A DNA stretch of 64,000 bases. Origin: an uncultured Mediterraneibacter sp. Its GTDB lineage: Bacteria > Bacillota > Clostridia > Lachnospirales > Lachnospiraceae. Numbering within the stretch: position 1 is the first letter of the stretch; every line of letters begins with the position of its first letter. The notes under the pieces are model-generated. The model did not search any database, was not told the origin of the DNA, and saw only the letters and a program-made list of their open reading frames with translations. Positions 50,467-60,050 of this stretch are shown here, piece by piece. Both the position numbers and the translations under genes were made by a program. The DNA is taken from the NCBI GenBank assembly GCA_944381495.1, contig CALWLJ010000001.1:170042-234041 (forward strand), given 5' to 3'.

Positions 50467-51567
50467 ATGAAACAATATGATTATCTGATCGTCGGTGCAG
50501 GTCTGTACGGAGCGGTCATGGCTTATGAACTTGGGAAAAAAGGGAAAAAGTGTCTTGTGATTGATCGTAGAGACCATATTGCCGGAAATATTTACTGTGA
50601 AGATGTGGAAGGAATCCATGTCCACAAATATGGAGCTCACATTTTCCATACATCGGATCGGAAAATCTGGGACTATATGAATCAGTTCGCCGAGTTTAAC
50701 AATTATATCAATTCACCGGTTGCCGTCTACAAGGACGAGCTGTATAATCTTCCATTTAACATGAATACGTTCAGTAAGATGTGGGGGATCCGTACTCCCG
50801 CCGAAGCGAAGGAGATTATCGAAAAACAGCGGAAAGAGACAGGGATCACAGAACCAAAGAATCTGGAGGAACAGGCATTGTTCCTGGGAGGACGCGATAT
50901 TTATGAAAAGCTGATCAAGGGATATACAGAGAAGCAGTGGGGCAGAAAGTGTACAGAGCTGCCGGCGTTTATTATTAAACGTCTTCCCTTCCGGTTTATT
51001 TATGACAATAATTATTTCAACGACAGATATCAGGGAATTCCGATTGGCGGATATACCGCAATCGTGGAGAAGATGCTGGAGGGAGCGGACGTCCGGACCG
51101 GAGTTGATTTCTTTGAATTCAGGAAGGAAAATCCGGATATAGCGGAGAAGATCATATTTACCGGCATGATTGACGAATATTTTGGATATAAGCTGGGAGC
51201 TCTCGAGTACCGTTCCGTCCGTTTTGAGACAGAGGTGCTTGACTGCGAGAACTATCAGGGCAATGCAGTTGTAAACTATACGGACCGTGAAGTCCCATAT
51301 ACACGGGTGATCGAGCACAAACATTTTGAGTTTGGAAAGCAGGAGAAGACAGTTATTTCCAGAGAATATTCTTCTGAGTGGAGCGTAGGCATGGAGCCCT
51401 ATTATCCTGTAAATGACGAGAAGAACAATGCTCTTTTTGAAGAATATAAGAAACTGGCGGAAAAAGAGGAGAACGTTATTTTCGGAGGAAGACTGGGAGA
51501 TTACAAATACTACGATATGGATAAAGTAGTAGCAGCAGCTCTTGCGCGTCTGGAAGAAATGGAGTAG
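50467..51567 (+). CDS. glf: UDP-galactopyranose mutase
   Basis: 366 residues; GGAGAGG before ATG. FAD-binding N-terminus YLIVGAGLYGAVMAYELG, then KYGAHIFHTSDRKIW and the substrate loop region YTEKQWGRKCTELPAF, and the final FGGRLGDYKYYDMDKVV. It converts UDP-galactopyranose to UDP-galactofuranose for cell-surface glycans. No glycan cluster adjoins it, so it serves distant genes. The complete family length is present. Confidence 0.95.
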   Translation: MKQYDYLIVGAGLYGAVMAYELGKKGKKCLVIDRRDHIAGNIYCEDVEGIHVHKYGAHIFHTSDRKIWDYMNQFAEFNNYINSPVAVYKDELYNLPFNMNTFSKMWGIRTPAEAKEIIEKQRKETGITEPKNLEEQALFLGGRDIYEKLIKGYTEKQWGRKCTELPAFIIKRLPFRFIYDNNYFNDRYQGIPIGGYTAIVEKMLEGADVRTGVDFFEFRKENPDIAEKIIFTGMIDEYFGYKLGALEYRSVRFETEVLDCENYQGNAVVNYTDREVPYTRVIEHKHFEFGKQEKTVISREYSSEWSVGMEPYYPVNDEKNNALFEEYKKLAEKEENVIFGGRLGDYKYYDMDKVVAAALARLEEME

Positions 51568-51609
51568 TCCGGATAATTCTAAAATAATTGTAAAAAACAC
51601 AAAAATATA

Positions 51610-51638
51610 TTGCTTTTATTTTCACATTAAAGTATATT
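51610..51638 (+). promoter_or_regulatory. Promoter of the pseudokinase/Ig-protein operon
   Basis: TTGCTT (51610-51615), 17-nt spacer, TATATT (51633-51638). The leader to 51816 is about 170 nt and holds a hairpin GTGCAG-CCCGGA / TCCGGG-CTGCAC (51670-51701) without a U tail. Confidence 0.6.
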
Positions 51639-51815
51639 ATAAATACTTTTATCAGTCAGATGATTTTCAGTGCAGACCCGGATGGCGGTCCGGGGCTGCA
51701 CGATCATTAATCGGGTATACATGGATTTCCTACAGCAGTGTTCTTTAAGCATATATGAACCTGCGAACCGGACAGCGGGGGCTGGCCGTAACAGATCGCG
51801 GTCTGTGGATCGGAT

Positions 51816-53054
51816 ATGGAAGAAATGTATGAAGTCTTAAAGTTTATCGAACATGGCGCACACTGCAGACAGAGTATGGACTGCGTTCAGGGTACTCTGC
51901 TCATCAGTTGTCTGCGCGGCAATCCAGAAATAAAAAAGAATATTTTGTTTGAATGGTTCCGGCAGCTTGCACTGTGTCTGGAACAGTTTCACCGCTGCCG
52001 GAATGGACGGGCCTACCGGTATCTCAGTCCGTACAGCGTTGTTGTATCGGAAGAAGGGCTTCTCCTTCTTGATCTTGACAGCCCGGAGAACGAATTTGCA
52101 ATAAAAAGGATGCAGCACAGAGCGGTAAGAACCCGCTTTATACTTCCTGTTCAGGCAGGAGAGCAGGCTGCGGAAGCAGATATGTTTGGGCTGGGCAGGA
52201 TAATACAATTGATGCTGGCATGCTTCCGGGTTGTTCCTCCGCTGACGGGAAGAGAGGAGATGCGTCTTTTCAGATTAACAGAACGCTGCACGTCTGTTTC
52301 CGGAAAAAGATATGAGGATTTCCGGCAGGTGTTGAAGGATCTGCCGGAGGCTTCGCCGGTTTCTGAAGGCAGAAAGCGGGCGGACATTTCAGAAGATGGA
52401 AAGTTTTGGGGCAGATCCGGACAGGAAACTGCCAGAGGTCACAGAAGAGGAACAGCAGTCCTGGCCGGGATACTTGCATTAGCGCTGGCCGGAGGGATCG
52501 CTGTCGGTTTCTTTATTGAGGATGATCAGGACAGTGCTTCTGCCGGTCCAACGGAAGAAAATGAAGTTTCTGCAGCAGAAGCAGGACTTCATCAGCAGCC
52601 TACTGTAGAAGAGAGGGAGACGTTGTCAATTGAAAATGAAGAAGAAAAAGTTTTCTGCATGGAGATGGCGGAACGGGCTGTACAGGCATGGATGCTGGAA
52701 AATACGACTGTGGGAAACCAGGCGGTGATCAATTACGGATGCGAACTGGAGCGAAGTGTTTTGTTTTCTCTGGCAGCGGTTTATGAGCGGGAAGAGATGA
52801 CAGAAGAAGCTATCCTTGCTTATGAAAGACTTATTGAAATAGAAGACCAGAAGGAAAAGATTGAGAACGCCGGCATAAAAAAGATGCGTCTCGAAGCAGG
52901 GAGAGGACAGTATGCCCAGGCTTTGCTGACAGGCGATATGGTTGTGAAGAAGATTGGAACATCTCAGCAGGTGGAAGGACTTATGGATGAATACAGAAGG
53001 GTACAGAATGGGGAGGGGGAGACAGATGAACAGAGCAAAGAAACACAGGAATAA
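51816..53054 (+). CDS. Pseudokinase-like membrane protein with an outer TPR-like domain
   Basis: 412 residues (in-frame ATG 51825 is an alternative start). Residues 40-190 recall the C-lobe of a Ser/Thr kinase: FRQLALCLEQFHR, then YRYLSPYSVVV where kinases have the HRD loop, LLDLDSP in the DFG place and ADMFGLGRIIQLML like the D-x-x-x-x-G helix. The N-lobe P-loop and the catalytic Asp are missing. A membrane helix spans about 210-232 (TAVLAGILALALAGGIAVGFF). The outer part has helix pairs like TPR (ILAYERLIEIEDQKEKI). The topology recalls secretion-system pseudokinases such as EssB, an analogy only. It overlaps the next gene by 29 nt. Confidence 0.7.
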   Translation: MEEMYEVLKFIEHGAHCRQSMDCVQGTLLISCLRGNPEIKKNILFEWFRQLALCLEQFHRCRNGRAYRYLSPYSVVVSEEGLLLLDLDSPENEFAIKRMQHRAVRTRFILPVQAGEQAAEADMFGLGRIIQLMLACFRVVPPLTGREEMRLFRLTERCTSVSGKRYEDFRQVLKDLPEASPVSEGRKRADISEDGKFWGRSGQETARGHRRGTAVLAGILALALAGGIAVGFFIEDDQDSASAGPTEENEVSAAEAGLHQQPTVEERETLSIENEEEKVFCMEMAERAVQAWMLENTTVGNQAVINYGCELERSVLFSLAAVYEREEMTEEAILAYERLIEIEDQKEKIENAGIKKMRLEAGRGQYAQALLTGDMVVKKIGTSQQVEGLMDEYRRVQNGEGETDEQSKETQE

Positions 53055-55254
53055 GGACATTGTCCGGCTGTTCGGAATCGTTTTATTTTTATCCTTTATG
53101 ACTGGAAGCATGGCAGCGGATATAGCGCGGGCGGAGACTGAGATGGAAGAGCCGGCGGAAACCCGGGAGAAGCTGGCAGAGGATGATAAGGAAGAAACGG
53201 TACCAGAGGAAGAACCTTTATTAGAGGAAGAAGAGAAGAAAGAAGAGCAGATGCCGCAGAAATATGTGATGCCCGTTGTCCGTTGCCCGGATGCTTCCGG
53301 GGAAAGGAGCTGGTACAGCAGCGCGCCTGAAATAACAATATTACATTATGACAAAAATGCTGTAACTGTATATACAGCCATAAATGCCGGAAATGAGAAA
53401 AAGGAAGATACTTTGAAGATAGAAACAGCAGAGTTAGAAGATGAGAAGCGGAATGAAGAGAAGGAAGAAACAGGGATAACCAGGCTGCCGGACGGTGAGC
53501 CGGCAGCCGCAGTTCTTGATAAAGAATTCTGGAAAGAAGGGAAGAATACACTGACTGTGCGAATGGAAAGTCCGGAAGGAGAAGAATTGTTCCGGAAAGA
53601 TATTACGATCTTTCTGGACCAGAGTGATCCGGCCCAGGTGTCCCTGACTTATACCAGACCTTTGAAGGAGGGGATCCTGTATTCTGCATCAGGGTTTGCA
53701 ATCCGTGCAGAGGCGGAGGATACAGTATCGGGAGTGGAACGGATTATCTATCGGTTTGATAACGGAATAGAACAAGTAATGGAAGGCGGAGAGGGTATCA
53801 TACAGATACCGGCGGGATATGCGGGGAAAGTTTCGGCATATGCAGTGGATCATTCGGGAAGAAGCGGGGCGTCCGCAGAGTCGCCATATATAGTATGTGA
53901 AGACCAGGCTCCGGAGATCAGACTGGATGTTCCTGACGGATTTGATGCCTGGTATCGTGATAAAGTTCCGGTAGATGTATATGTAGAGGATAACAAGTCT
54001 TCCGAAGGAACGGCATCGGGAATTGCAATGGTTACCTGCTATATTAATAAGAAAATGATACTGCAGGAAACGTATGGAGTGACAGAAGAAGTCTACGATA
54101 AAACTTTGCAGTTGTCTGTATCTCCAGATGGCCAGGAAGGAATATCTGAAATTGCAGTACATGTGAAAGACCATGCCGGGAACAGCGCAGTGAAATATGG
54201 ACACATACGATTTGACACCAAAGCCCCTTCCCTGAGTATGGAGGGGGTGTATGATACACTGATCAGCAGCGGGGAGATAAAGGCGGTCTTCAAAGCGGAG
54301 GATTCCGGGCTTGCCAGTGTGTCTCTGTGTGTGGCTTACACAGACATTCGTGGGAAAAGCAGTGAGCTTATGAATATCAATACAGACGGATGGACTCAGA
54401 AAGAAAACGGAAGAACCATCGAGAAAACATTTGAAGCAGATGGAAAATATGAGTGCCGGATCACTGCGGCAGACGCGGCAGGGAACAGGACGGAACAGAC
54501 AATCAGGTTTGTTATTGATTCTGCCAGTCCCGTGATCCGCTACGTGGATCAGATGGAAGGACTTACGATTCCGTATTTCCAGTGGGATTACGGAAGAGAA
54601 GATATGATCAGAGATTTTACAGATTACTCATATCAGATCCGTTTAAATGGAAAACCATATCTTCCTGGTTCGCGTGTTACAGATGAGGGCGTTTTTCTTC
54701 TTGCGGTAAGCGCAGTGGATGCGGCAGGCAATCAAGCCCTGGCAGAGGCTGTTTTTGAAATCGACCATACTCCGCCCAGGATCATCTGGGGAGAGGAAAT
54801 GAATCAAAAAGTATATACAGAACGGGTCACGATGAGTGTGTGGGTGGATGGGGAAGGAGAAAGGCTGAGAAGGGCTGTGGTAAACGGAGAGCCCTGCAGG
54901 CTTCGCGCAGACAGCAGGATCTTTCAGTATGATATAGAAGAACCAGGGGGGTATCATGTGCAGATTTTTGCAGAAGACCTTGCCGGGAACGTTGCGGAAG
55001 AGGAGGTGACTTTTACAGTAAAAAAGAGACAGAGTTTTGTGCACAATTTCGTGAATCCTGTTATTGAAAAGGTAAAAAAGTATACAGGAAAACATACTGA
55101 TTCTTCGGAAGGAGAAGGAGGGACGGAAAAGAAAATCCGCTTTCCTGCCTGTGCGGCGGCCTTTCTTCTGACAGCTGCATCACTTGTTCCGGCAGGATAT
55201 TATATCACTAAGAAAAGAAGGGGAAATAGAGTTTTGGAAGAAAAAGATCCATAG
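53026..55254 (+). CDS. Surface-exposed membrane-anchored protein with repeated Ig-like domains
   Basis: 742 residues from ATG 53026, preceded by GGGGAGGGGGAG inside the end of the previous gene. A signal peptide (IVRLFGIVLFLSFMTGSMAADIARA) is followed by an acidic, E-rich stretch, then at least five beta-sandwich repeats, each ending in D-x-A-G-N or a similar phrase (AVDHSGRSG, VKDHAGNSA, AADAAGNRT, AVDAAGNQA, AEDLAGNVA). A C-terminal helix (FPACAAAFLLTAASLVPAGYYI) with a basic end anchors it. No LPXTG motif. It probably projects from the cell and works with the overlapping pseudokinase-like protein. Partner or ligand unknown. Confidence 0.8.
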   Translation: MNRAKKHRNKDIVRLFGIVLFLSFMTGSMAADIARAETEMEEPAETREKLAEDDKEETVPEEEPLLEEEEKKEEQMPQKYVMPVVRCPDASGERSWYSSAPEITILHYDKNAVTVYTAINAGNEKKEDTLKIETAELEDEKRNEEKEETGITRLPDGEPAAAVLDKEFWKEGKNTLTVRMESPEGEELFRKDITIFLDQSDPAQVSLTYTRPLKEGILYSASGFAIRAEAEDTVSGVERIIYRFDNGIEQVMEGGEGIIQIPAGYAGKVSAYAVDHSGRSGASAESPYIVCEDQAPEIRLDVPDGFDAWYRDKVPVDVYVEDNKSSEGTASGIAMVTCYINKKMILQETYGVTEEVYDKTLQLSVSPDGQEGISEIAVHVKDHAGNSAVKYGHIRFDTKAPSLSMEGVYDTLISSGEIKAVFKAEDSGLASVSLCVAYTDIRGKSSELMNINTDGWTQKENGRTIEKTFEADGKYECRITAADAAGNRTEQTIRFVIDSASPVIRYVDQMEGLTIPYFQWDYGREDMIRDFTDYSYQIRLNGKPYLPGSRVTDEGVFLLAVSAVDAAGNQALAEAVFEIDHTPPRIIWGEEMNQKVYTERVTMSVWVDGEGERLRRAVVNGEPCRLRADSRIFQYDIEEPGGYHVQIFAEDLAGNVAEEEVTFTVKKRQSFVHNFVNPVIEKVKKYTGKHTDSSEGEGGTEKKIRFPACAAAFLLTAASLVPAGYYITKKRRGNRVLEEKDP

Positions 55255-55583
55255 AAAGGGAGGATGCCGGGCAGCTGATCGGCTCAGCTCCCGGCATGTA
55301 TTATGAAAAAGTTTATTCAAATAACTTCTTGGCGTCTTATTTATGATTTTTGTTTTCCTTTGATGGTTATAGTATATGCGGGAGAAATGAAGAAAACATG
55401 ATAATAAAATGAAAGATTTTTAAATGATAAATGAACAAATTATGAACGCGCCGGAAGGGTGTGAACGTGGTATGTTACATTTCTGTTATATAGCTTTTTT
55501 CTGACAAAGAACAGAACAAAATGCTGTATAATATTCAAAAAGCAGCCAGGAAGTATAATCCGGCAGAAAAGGAGTAATACAAA
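55255..55583. other. Intergenic region before the Bce-like module
   Basis: 329 bases. A hairpin ATGCCGGG/CCCGGCAT (55264-55271, 55290-55297), with an inner AGCTGA/TCAGCT stem, may terminate the previous operon but lacks a U tail. A perfect TATAAT is at 55527-55532 with the nearest -35-like CTGACA 20 nt upstream (weak). TGAACG occurs twice (55443, 55462). Confidence 0.45.
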
Positions 55584-56249
55584 ATGAAAATTCTGATCGT
55601 AGAGGATGACGCGGAACTGGCCAGAGAGCTGGCGCTTCTGTGCAGAAAATGGGGATTTGAAGAGGCGCGTGTGAAAGATTTTCAAAATATCTGTGAGGAA
55701 TACCATACATCTCATGCTGATCTTATTCTGATGGATATTAATCTGCCGTATTTTGATGGGTTCTACTGGTGTGAAAAAATCCGGGAAATCTCCCGTGTTC
55801 CGGTGCTGTTTCTGTCCAGCAGGGATCAGAATGCAGATAAGATCATGGGAATGGCAGCCGGAGGAGATGATTATGTTGAGAAGCCTTTTGATCCGGAGCT
55901 CCTGCTGGTCAAGATCCGTTCCATGCTCAGAAGAACATATGAGTATACCGGGAGCGACAAGATGTATATTTCACAGGACATATATTATGAAAACGGCACT
56001 GTTGTCGGAAACGGCATGGAAAAAGAACTGACCAGGTCTGAGAATAAGATCATGTCTGTTCTTCTTTCTGACAAAGGAAATGTTGTCAGCAGAGAGCAGC
56101 TTATGCAGGCACTTTGGAATACGGATGAATTTGTTACAGACGCCTCGCTTACAGTTCTGATCTCACGTTTGAGAAACAAGCTGAGAGAAGTATCGGCAGA
56201 CAGAGAGATTATCCATACGAGGAAAGGAATCGGGTATTATATCGTATAA
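55584..56249 (+). CDS. OmpR/PhoB-family response regulator (Bce-like)
   Basis: 221 residues. Receiver domain with phospho-acceptor Asp51 (LILMDINLPYFDG), acidic EDD near the N-terminus and lysine in VEKPFDPELLL; C-terminal winged helix (ELTRSENKIMSVLLSDKG, SLTVLISRLRNKL, KGIGYYIV). AAAGGAG upstream. It is followed without gap by the histidine kinase gene, then an ABC transporter, the typical order of bacitracin/lantibiotic-resistance modules. It probably binds the phased GTNAG repeats at 57204-57239. Confidence 0.93.
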   Translation: MKILIVEDDAELARELALLCRKWGFEEARVKDFQNICEEYHTSHADLILMDINLPYFDGFYWCEKIREISRVPVLFLSSRDQNADKIMGMAAGGDDYVEKPFDPELLLVKIRSMLRRTYEYTGSDKMYISQDIYYENGTVVGNGMEKELTRSENKIMSVLLSDKGNVVSREQLMQALWNTDEFVTDASLTVLISRLRNKLREVSADREIIHTRKGIGYYIV

Positions 56250-57196
56250 TGAGAGAATATTTATCAGAGAAGAAAGGAATGATACTTGCGGCAATCCTTT
56301 TTCCCATTTTTTTCAGTATCTACTTTCTTTATCTGTGCAGTTCATGGGTATATGGGGCAGATGTTTTATATTTTGACGGGGTGTATGCCGCAGGCGTTGT
56401 GATGCTGTTTCTTGCGGATTTTCACAGATTCCGAAGGAAAAGCGGACAGAGAGAAGACATGGAGCAGGAGATGGATTGCCTGAGGAAGGAGATTGCCGTA
56501 CTGAAGGAAGAAATCATAGAGCAGAATGACTATATTACAAGATGGCTGCACGAGGTAAAGGTTCCGCTTTCTGCTCTGGAGCTGATGAATGGCAGAAACA
56601 GCGATGCGGAGCTGAAGAGAGAAATGCGTTTCTGTACAGAGCGGATTGGAATGCTGCTTCGTATTATGCTCATGTATGGGAAAATGGGCAGTATGGAAAA
56701 TGATGTTACCTTTACCGCGGTAAAACTGGAAGAGGCGGTAAGGGAAGCTGTTAAAAATCAGTCCTTTTTCCTGATACGGGCCGGATTTGAGATTAAAATG
56801 GAACTGTCCGGTCTCAGAGTTTTTACTGATCAGAGATGGCTGGTATATATGCTGGATCAGATTACGGCAAATGCGGTGAAATACCGGGCTGAGGCATCTG
56901 ACAGAGTGCCTGAGATCTTGTTCCGGGGCAGAAAAATATCAGAGGATGAGACCGAACTTATAATCAGAGATAATGGACGTGGGATTGCGTCAGAAGAGCT
57001 GCCTTACCTATTTGACCGCGGATATACCGGAGGAAATGTGAGAAATGGAGATTACCGGTCTACAGGAATGGGACTTTATTTTACCAGAAAGGCTGCAGAC
57101 CGTCTTGGAATAAAACTGGAGGTACACTCGGAGGAAGGAAAATGGACCAGTTTTGTATTTCACTTTTATAATAATCATTCTATCAGACCTGAATAA
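56249..57196 (+). CDS. Intramembrane-sensing histidine kinase (BceS-like)
   Basis: 315 residues; its ATG shares the last base of the response-regulator stop codon. Two membrane helices with almost no outer loop (ILAAILFPIFFSIYFLYLC and VYAAGVVMLFLADF), then a coiled coil, the phospho-accepting His101 (RWLHEVKVPLSALELM) and an ATPase domain with IIRDNGRGIASEELPYLFDRG and STGMGLYF. Such kinases do not sense outside signals directly but read the flux state of their BceAB transporter. Confidence 0.92.
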   Translation: MREYLSEKKGMILAAILFPIFFSIYFLYLCSSWVYGADVLYFDGVYAAGVVMLFLADFHRFRRKSGQREDMEQEMDCLRKEIAVLKEEIIEQNDYITRWLHEVKVPLSALELMNGRNSDAELKREMRFCTERIGMLLRIMLMYGKMGSMENDVTFTAVKLEEAVREAVKNQSFFLIRAGFEIKMELSGLRVFTDQRWLVYMLDQITANAVKYRAEASDRVPEILFRGRKISEDETELIIRDNGRGIASEELPYLFDRGYTGGNVRNGDYRSTGMGLYFTRKAADRLGIKLEVHSEEGKWTSFVFHFYNNHSIRPE

Positions 57197-57203
57197 CAGA
57201 AAT

Positions 57204-57266
57204 GTTAGAAAAAGTAAGGCTTTGTGAGAAGAACGTAAGGATTTAAAAAACGCCTTTTGTTAGGAT
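57204..57266 (+). promoter_or_regulatory. Phased GTNAG repeats, probable response-regulator site
   Basis: GTTAG at 57204, GTAAG at 57214, GTGAG at 57224 and GTAAG at 57235 repeat every 10-11 bp, one helical turn, as for OmpR-family dimers. A TAGGAT at 57261-57266 could be the -10 box of the transporter promoter, about 25 nt before its start codon; no good -35 is present, as expected for an activated promoter. Confidence 0.55.
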
Positions 57267-57291
57267 AAAAAAGAAAAGGAGGAGTTGCTCT

Positions 57292-58053
57292 ATGGAGAAA
57301 AAAATATTAGAGATCAGAAATCTGACAAAAGGCTTCGGCAGACGGGGCGGATATGAATATCGGGTGATTAAAGGGATAAACATGGATGTGTATTCCGGTG
57401 ACTTTATCGCAGTGATGGGCCCGAGCGGGGCGGGAAAGACAACACTGCTGAATCTTCTGTCCACGCTCGATAAACCGGATGGAGGAAGTATCATACTTGA
57501 CAGAGAGGACCTTATAAAAACGGGCAACAAACGTCTGTCGGAAATCCGAAGAGACAAGATCGGCTTTATCTTCCAGGAATATAATCTGCTCGACAATATG
57601 TCGCTGGAAGACAATATTGCGCTTCCGCTGGCTCTGAACGGGGTGAAAAGCAGGGAAGTAGAGATGCGGGTAAGAAAAATGGCGGATATGTTTGGATTGG
57701 GAGAACATCTGAAGAAGTATCCATACCAGCTTTCGGGAGGCCAGAAGCAGCGCGGAGCAAGCGCCAGGGCACTTGTGACAGAGCCGGAGATCCTGTTTGC
57801 AGACGAGCCGACTGGCGCCCTGGATTCCCGCTCAAGCAGGGAACTTCTGATGAGTCTGAAGAATGCCAATGACAGCGGAAAAGCAACGATATTAATGGTG
57901 ACTCATGACGCTTACGCGGCAAGCTATGCCAAGCAAGTATATTTCCTGGCTGACGGGCAGATCCAGTGCAGACTTGTCCGGAAAGAGGACAGAAAAGAGT
58001 TCTATGAGAAAATATTGGATCTTCAAATTTCGATGGGAGGTGAACGGGAATGA
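57292..58053 (+). CDS. Bce-type ABC transporter ATP-binding protein
   Basis: 253 residues; AAGGAGGAG before ATG. Walker A GPSGAGKTTLL, Q-loop IFQEYNLLDNM, signature QLSGGQKQRGASARAL, Walker B EILFADEPTGALDSRSS, switch His MVTHD. The QRGASARA wording is normal for this group (MacB/BceA type). It energises the next gene's permease; the two overlap by four bases (ATGA). Confidence 0.95.
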   Translation: MEKKILEIRNLTKGFGRRGGYEYRVIKGINMDVYSGDFIAVMGPSGAGKTTLLNLLSTLDKPDGGSIILDREDLIKTGNKRLSEIRRDKIGFIFQEYNLLDNMSLEDNIALPLALNGVKSREVEMRVRKMADMFGLGEHLKKYPYQLSGGQKQRGASARALVTEPEILFADEPTGALDSRSSRELLMSLKNANDSGKATILMVTHDAYAASYAKQVYFLADGQIQCRLVRKEDRKEFYEKILDLQISMGGERE

Positions 58054-59963
58054 GTCTTCTGAAACTATCCTGTTCTAATTTCAGAAGAAGCGTGCGGGAA
58101 TATGCGGTCCTGATTATTTCTCTGGCTTTTTCTGTTTTTATATTCTTTAATTTCCAGAATGTGATTTATTCGGACGCAATGGACGTTCTGGCGAATATGA
58201 ATAAAGATTATATTGATATGGTGATCCAGGCCGCATCAGTAGTGTTTTCTGTTTTCATGCTTTTCTTTACATGGTATGCTACTAATGTATTCCTGAATCA
58301 GAGGAAGAAGGAAATCGGCATTTATATATTTATGGGGCTGGACAATGCAAGGATAGGCAAGATGTATGCGCTGGAGGCCTTTTTTACAGGAGTGACAGCC
58401 TGGGCTGCCGGAACTGCCGCCGGGGCCGGTTTTTCCAAATTGTTTCAGATGCTGCTGTTAAAGATGGCGGATATCAGTGCGGACATCCGTTTCTCATTCT
58501 CTCTCAGGCCGGTCCTGATCACGGCAGGAGTATTCTGGCTGATCTATGGACTGATGATCATAAAGGGGTATCACTCCATTGTAAAAAGCAGTGTGCTTGA
58601 TCTGCTTACAGGCGCAAAAAAAGAGGAAATGAAGCCGGAAAGACCGCTGTGGGCTGCTGTTAAGTCAGTTCTTGGAACGGCTGTTCTTCTATCCGGCTAT
58701 ATCTGCTCTATGCATACAGGAGAAGAGGAAACACTGCTCTTTGTCCTGGCAGCGGTAATACTGGTCATTGTGGGCATCTATCTGCTGTATAACGGGCTTA
58801 TTCCTTTTGTAGTCCGGAAAATGTGCAGGAATAAAAATTATCTCTATCAGAAGGAACATATTCTCTGGGTAAACAGTCTGGCATATCGGATCAGGAAAAA
58901 TTTCAGGATGTATGCCATCGTAACCGTGCTGATGACTGCCGCCGTAACTGTGCTGGGAACTGCTTTTGCCATGCAGCACAGGTATGATAAAATGGTACAC
59001 TTTCAGGAAATGTATACTTATCAGGTGATCAGCTTTGGACCGGAGCTTGACCGGACAGAGATCATTCAGGGGATTGAGGAAAATAATCAGGTGGAATATT
59101 CAAATGAACTGACCATACTTGCCCTGCCCTCTGAGTACTTTGATACGATGTACACTAATGCAGGGTATGCCGTTGTATCAGAATCCCAGATCAGACAGGC
59201 TGCGGAAGAGGTGGGACTGGACTGGGATTACCCGGAGCTTGGGGAGGATCAGGCGGTGGATCTGTCCCATGTGATGATTCTGTCCCTGCTCAGCCCGGAT
59301 AAGACAACAGTCATCAACGGCAGGCAGTATGATGTACTGGCTACAGATGATACGGCATATCTGGGAGATCTGCAGAGATCAATGGATATCACTGTTCTCA
59401 GTGACAGCCAGTATGCGGAGCTGAAGCCCTATGGCTCTGAGATGAAGATCTATAATTTTAAGATTGCGGATTCGGATAAATTGGAGAAAGTAAATGCATC
59501 TGCAGATTATATCCGTTCACTCTCTCAGCAGTCGGAAGACGGGACTTACGAGGTTGGAAGCAATATTATATACCCGGAAAGTAATGAAGACAGTTATATC
59601 AGAGTAGCCTATTCTGTCTGCGTATTTATGTTCGCCACGCTGATCCTTGCGGCAGGAAGCATTATTTTTCTGAAAGTGGGGAATGATGCAAGAGAGGACA
59701 GAGAAAGATATACGATATTGAAAAAAATCGGTATCTCAGAAAAGATCCTGTGGAAATCCGCAGGAAAGGAACTAAGATTTACTTATTACTGTCCGTTTGT
59801 ACTCATGGCAGTCAATTCCATTTTTGCCATCCGCGCTCTGGGCAGCGTTATGAGAGAGGATCTCACTTATGTTAATGTGATCAGTGCGCTGTCAATCCTG
59901 ATTCTCTTTACGCTGATCTATCTGATCTCACTGAGAAATTATGGAAAACGGGCGATTGAGTGA
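58050..59963 (+). CDS. Bce-type ABC transporter permease (FtsX domains)
   Basis: 637 residues with about ten membrane helices and one large outer domain (about residues 310-510) between helices seven and eight, the organisation of BceB-like permeases that bind peptide antibiotics such as bacitracin or lantibiotics. FtsX-like segments occur around 55-190 and 520-630. It also partners the kinase as the sensor. GGAGGTGAACGGGA precedes ATG. The antibiotic recognised is not predictable. Confidence 0.93.
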   Translation: MSLLKLSCSNFRRSVREYAVLIISLAFSVFIFFNFQNVIYSDAMDVLANMNKDYIDMVIQAASVVFSVFMLFFTWYATNVFLNQRKKEIGIYIFMGLDNARIGKMYALEAFFTGVTAWAAGTAAGAGFSKLFQMLLLKMADISADIRFSFSLRPVLITAGVFWLIYGLMIIKGYHSIVKSSVLDLLTGAKKEEMKPERPLWAAVKSVLGTAVLLSGYICSMHTGEEETLLFVLAAVILVIVGIYLLYNGLIPFVVRKMCRNKNYLYQKEHILWVNSLAYRIRKNFRMYAIVTVLMTAAVTVLGTAFAMQHRYDKMVHFQEMYTYQVISFGPELDRTEIIQGIEENNQVEYSNELTILALPSEYFDTMYTNAGYAVVSESQIRQAAEEVGLDWDYPELGEDQAVDLSHVMILSLLSPDKTTVINGRQYDVLATDDTAYLGDLQRSMDITVLSDSQYAELKPYGSEMKIYNFKIADSDKLEKVNASADYIRSLSQQSEDGTYEVGSNIIYPESNEDSYIRVAYSVCVFMFATLILAAGSIIFLKVGNDAREDRERYTILKKIGISEKILWKSAGKELRFTYYCPFVLMAVNSIFAIRALGSVMREDLTYVNVISALSILILFTLIYLISLRNYGKRAIE

Positions 59964-60050
59964 CAGTACATTGAATGAGTCAGTTTACAGTGCTGATGTA
60001 AGTATGGTATTCTATGGACAGGAAAACAGCAGAGACAGAAAGGAGAACAG

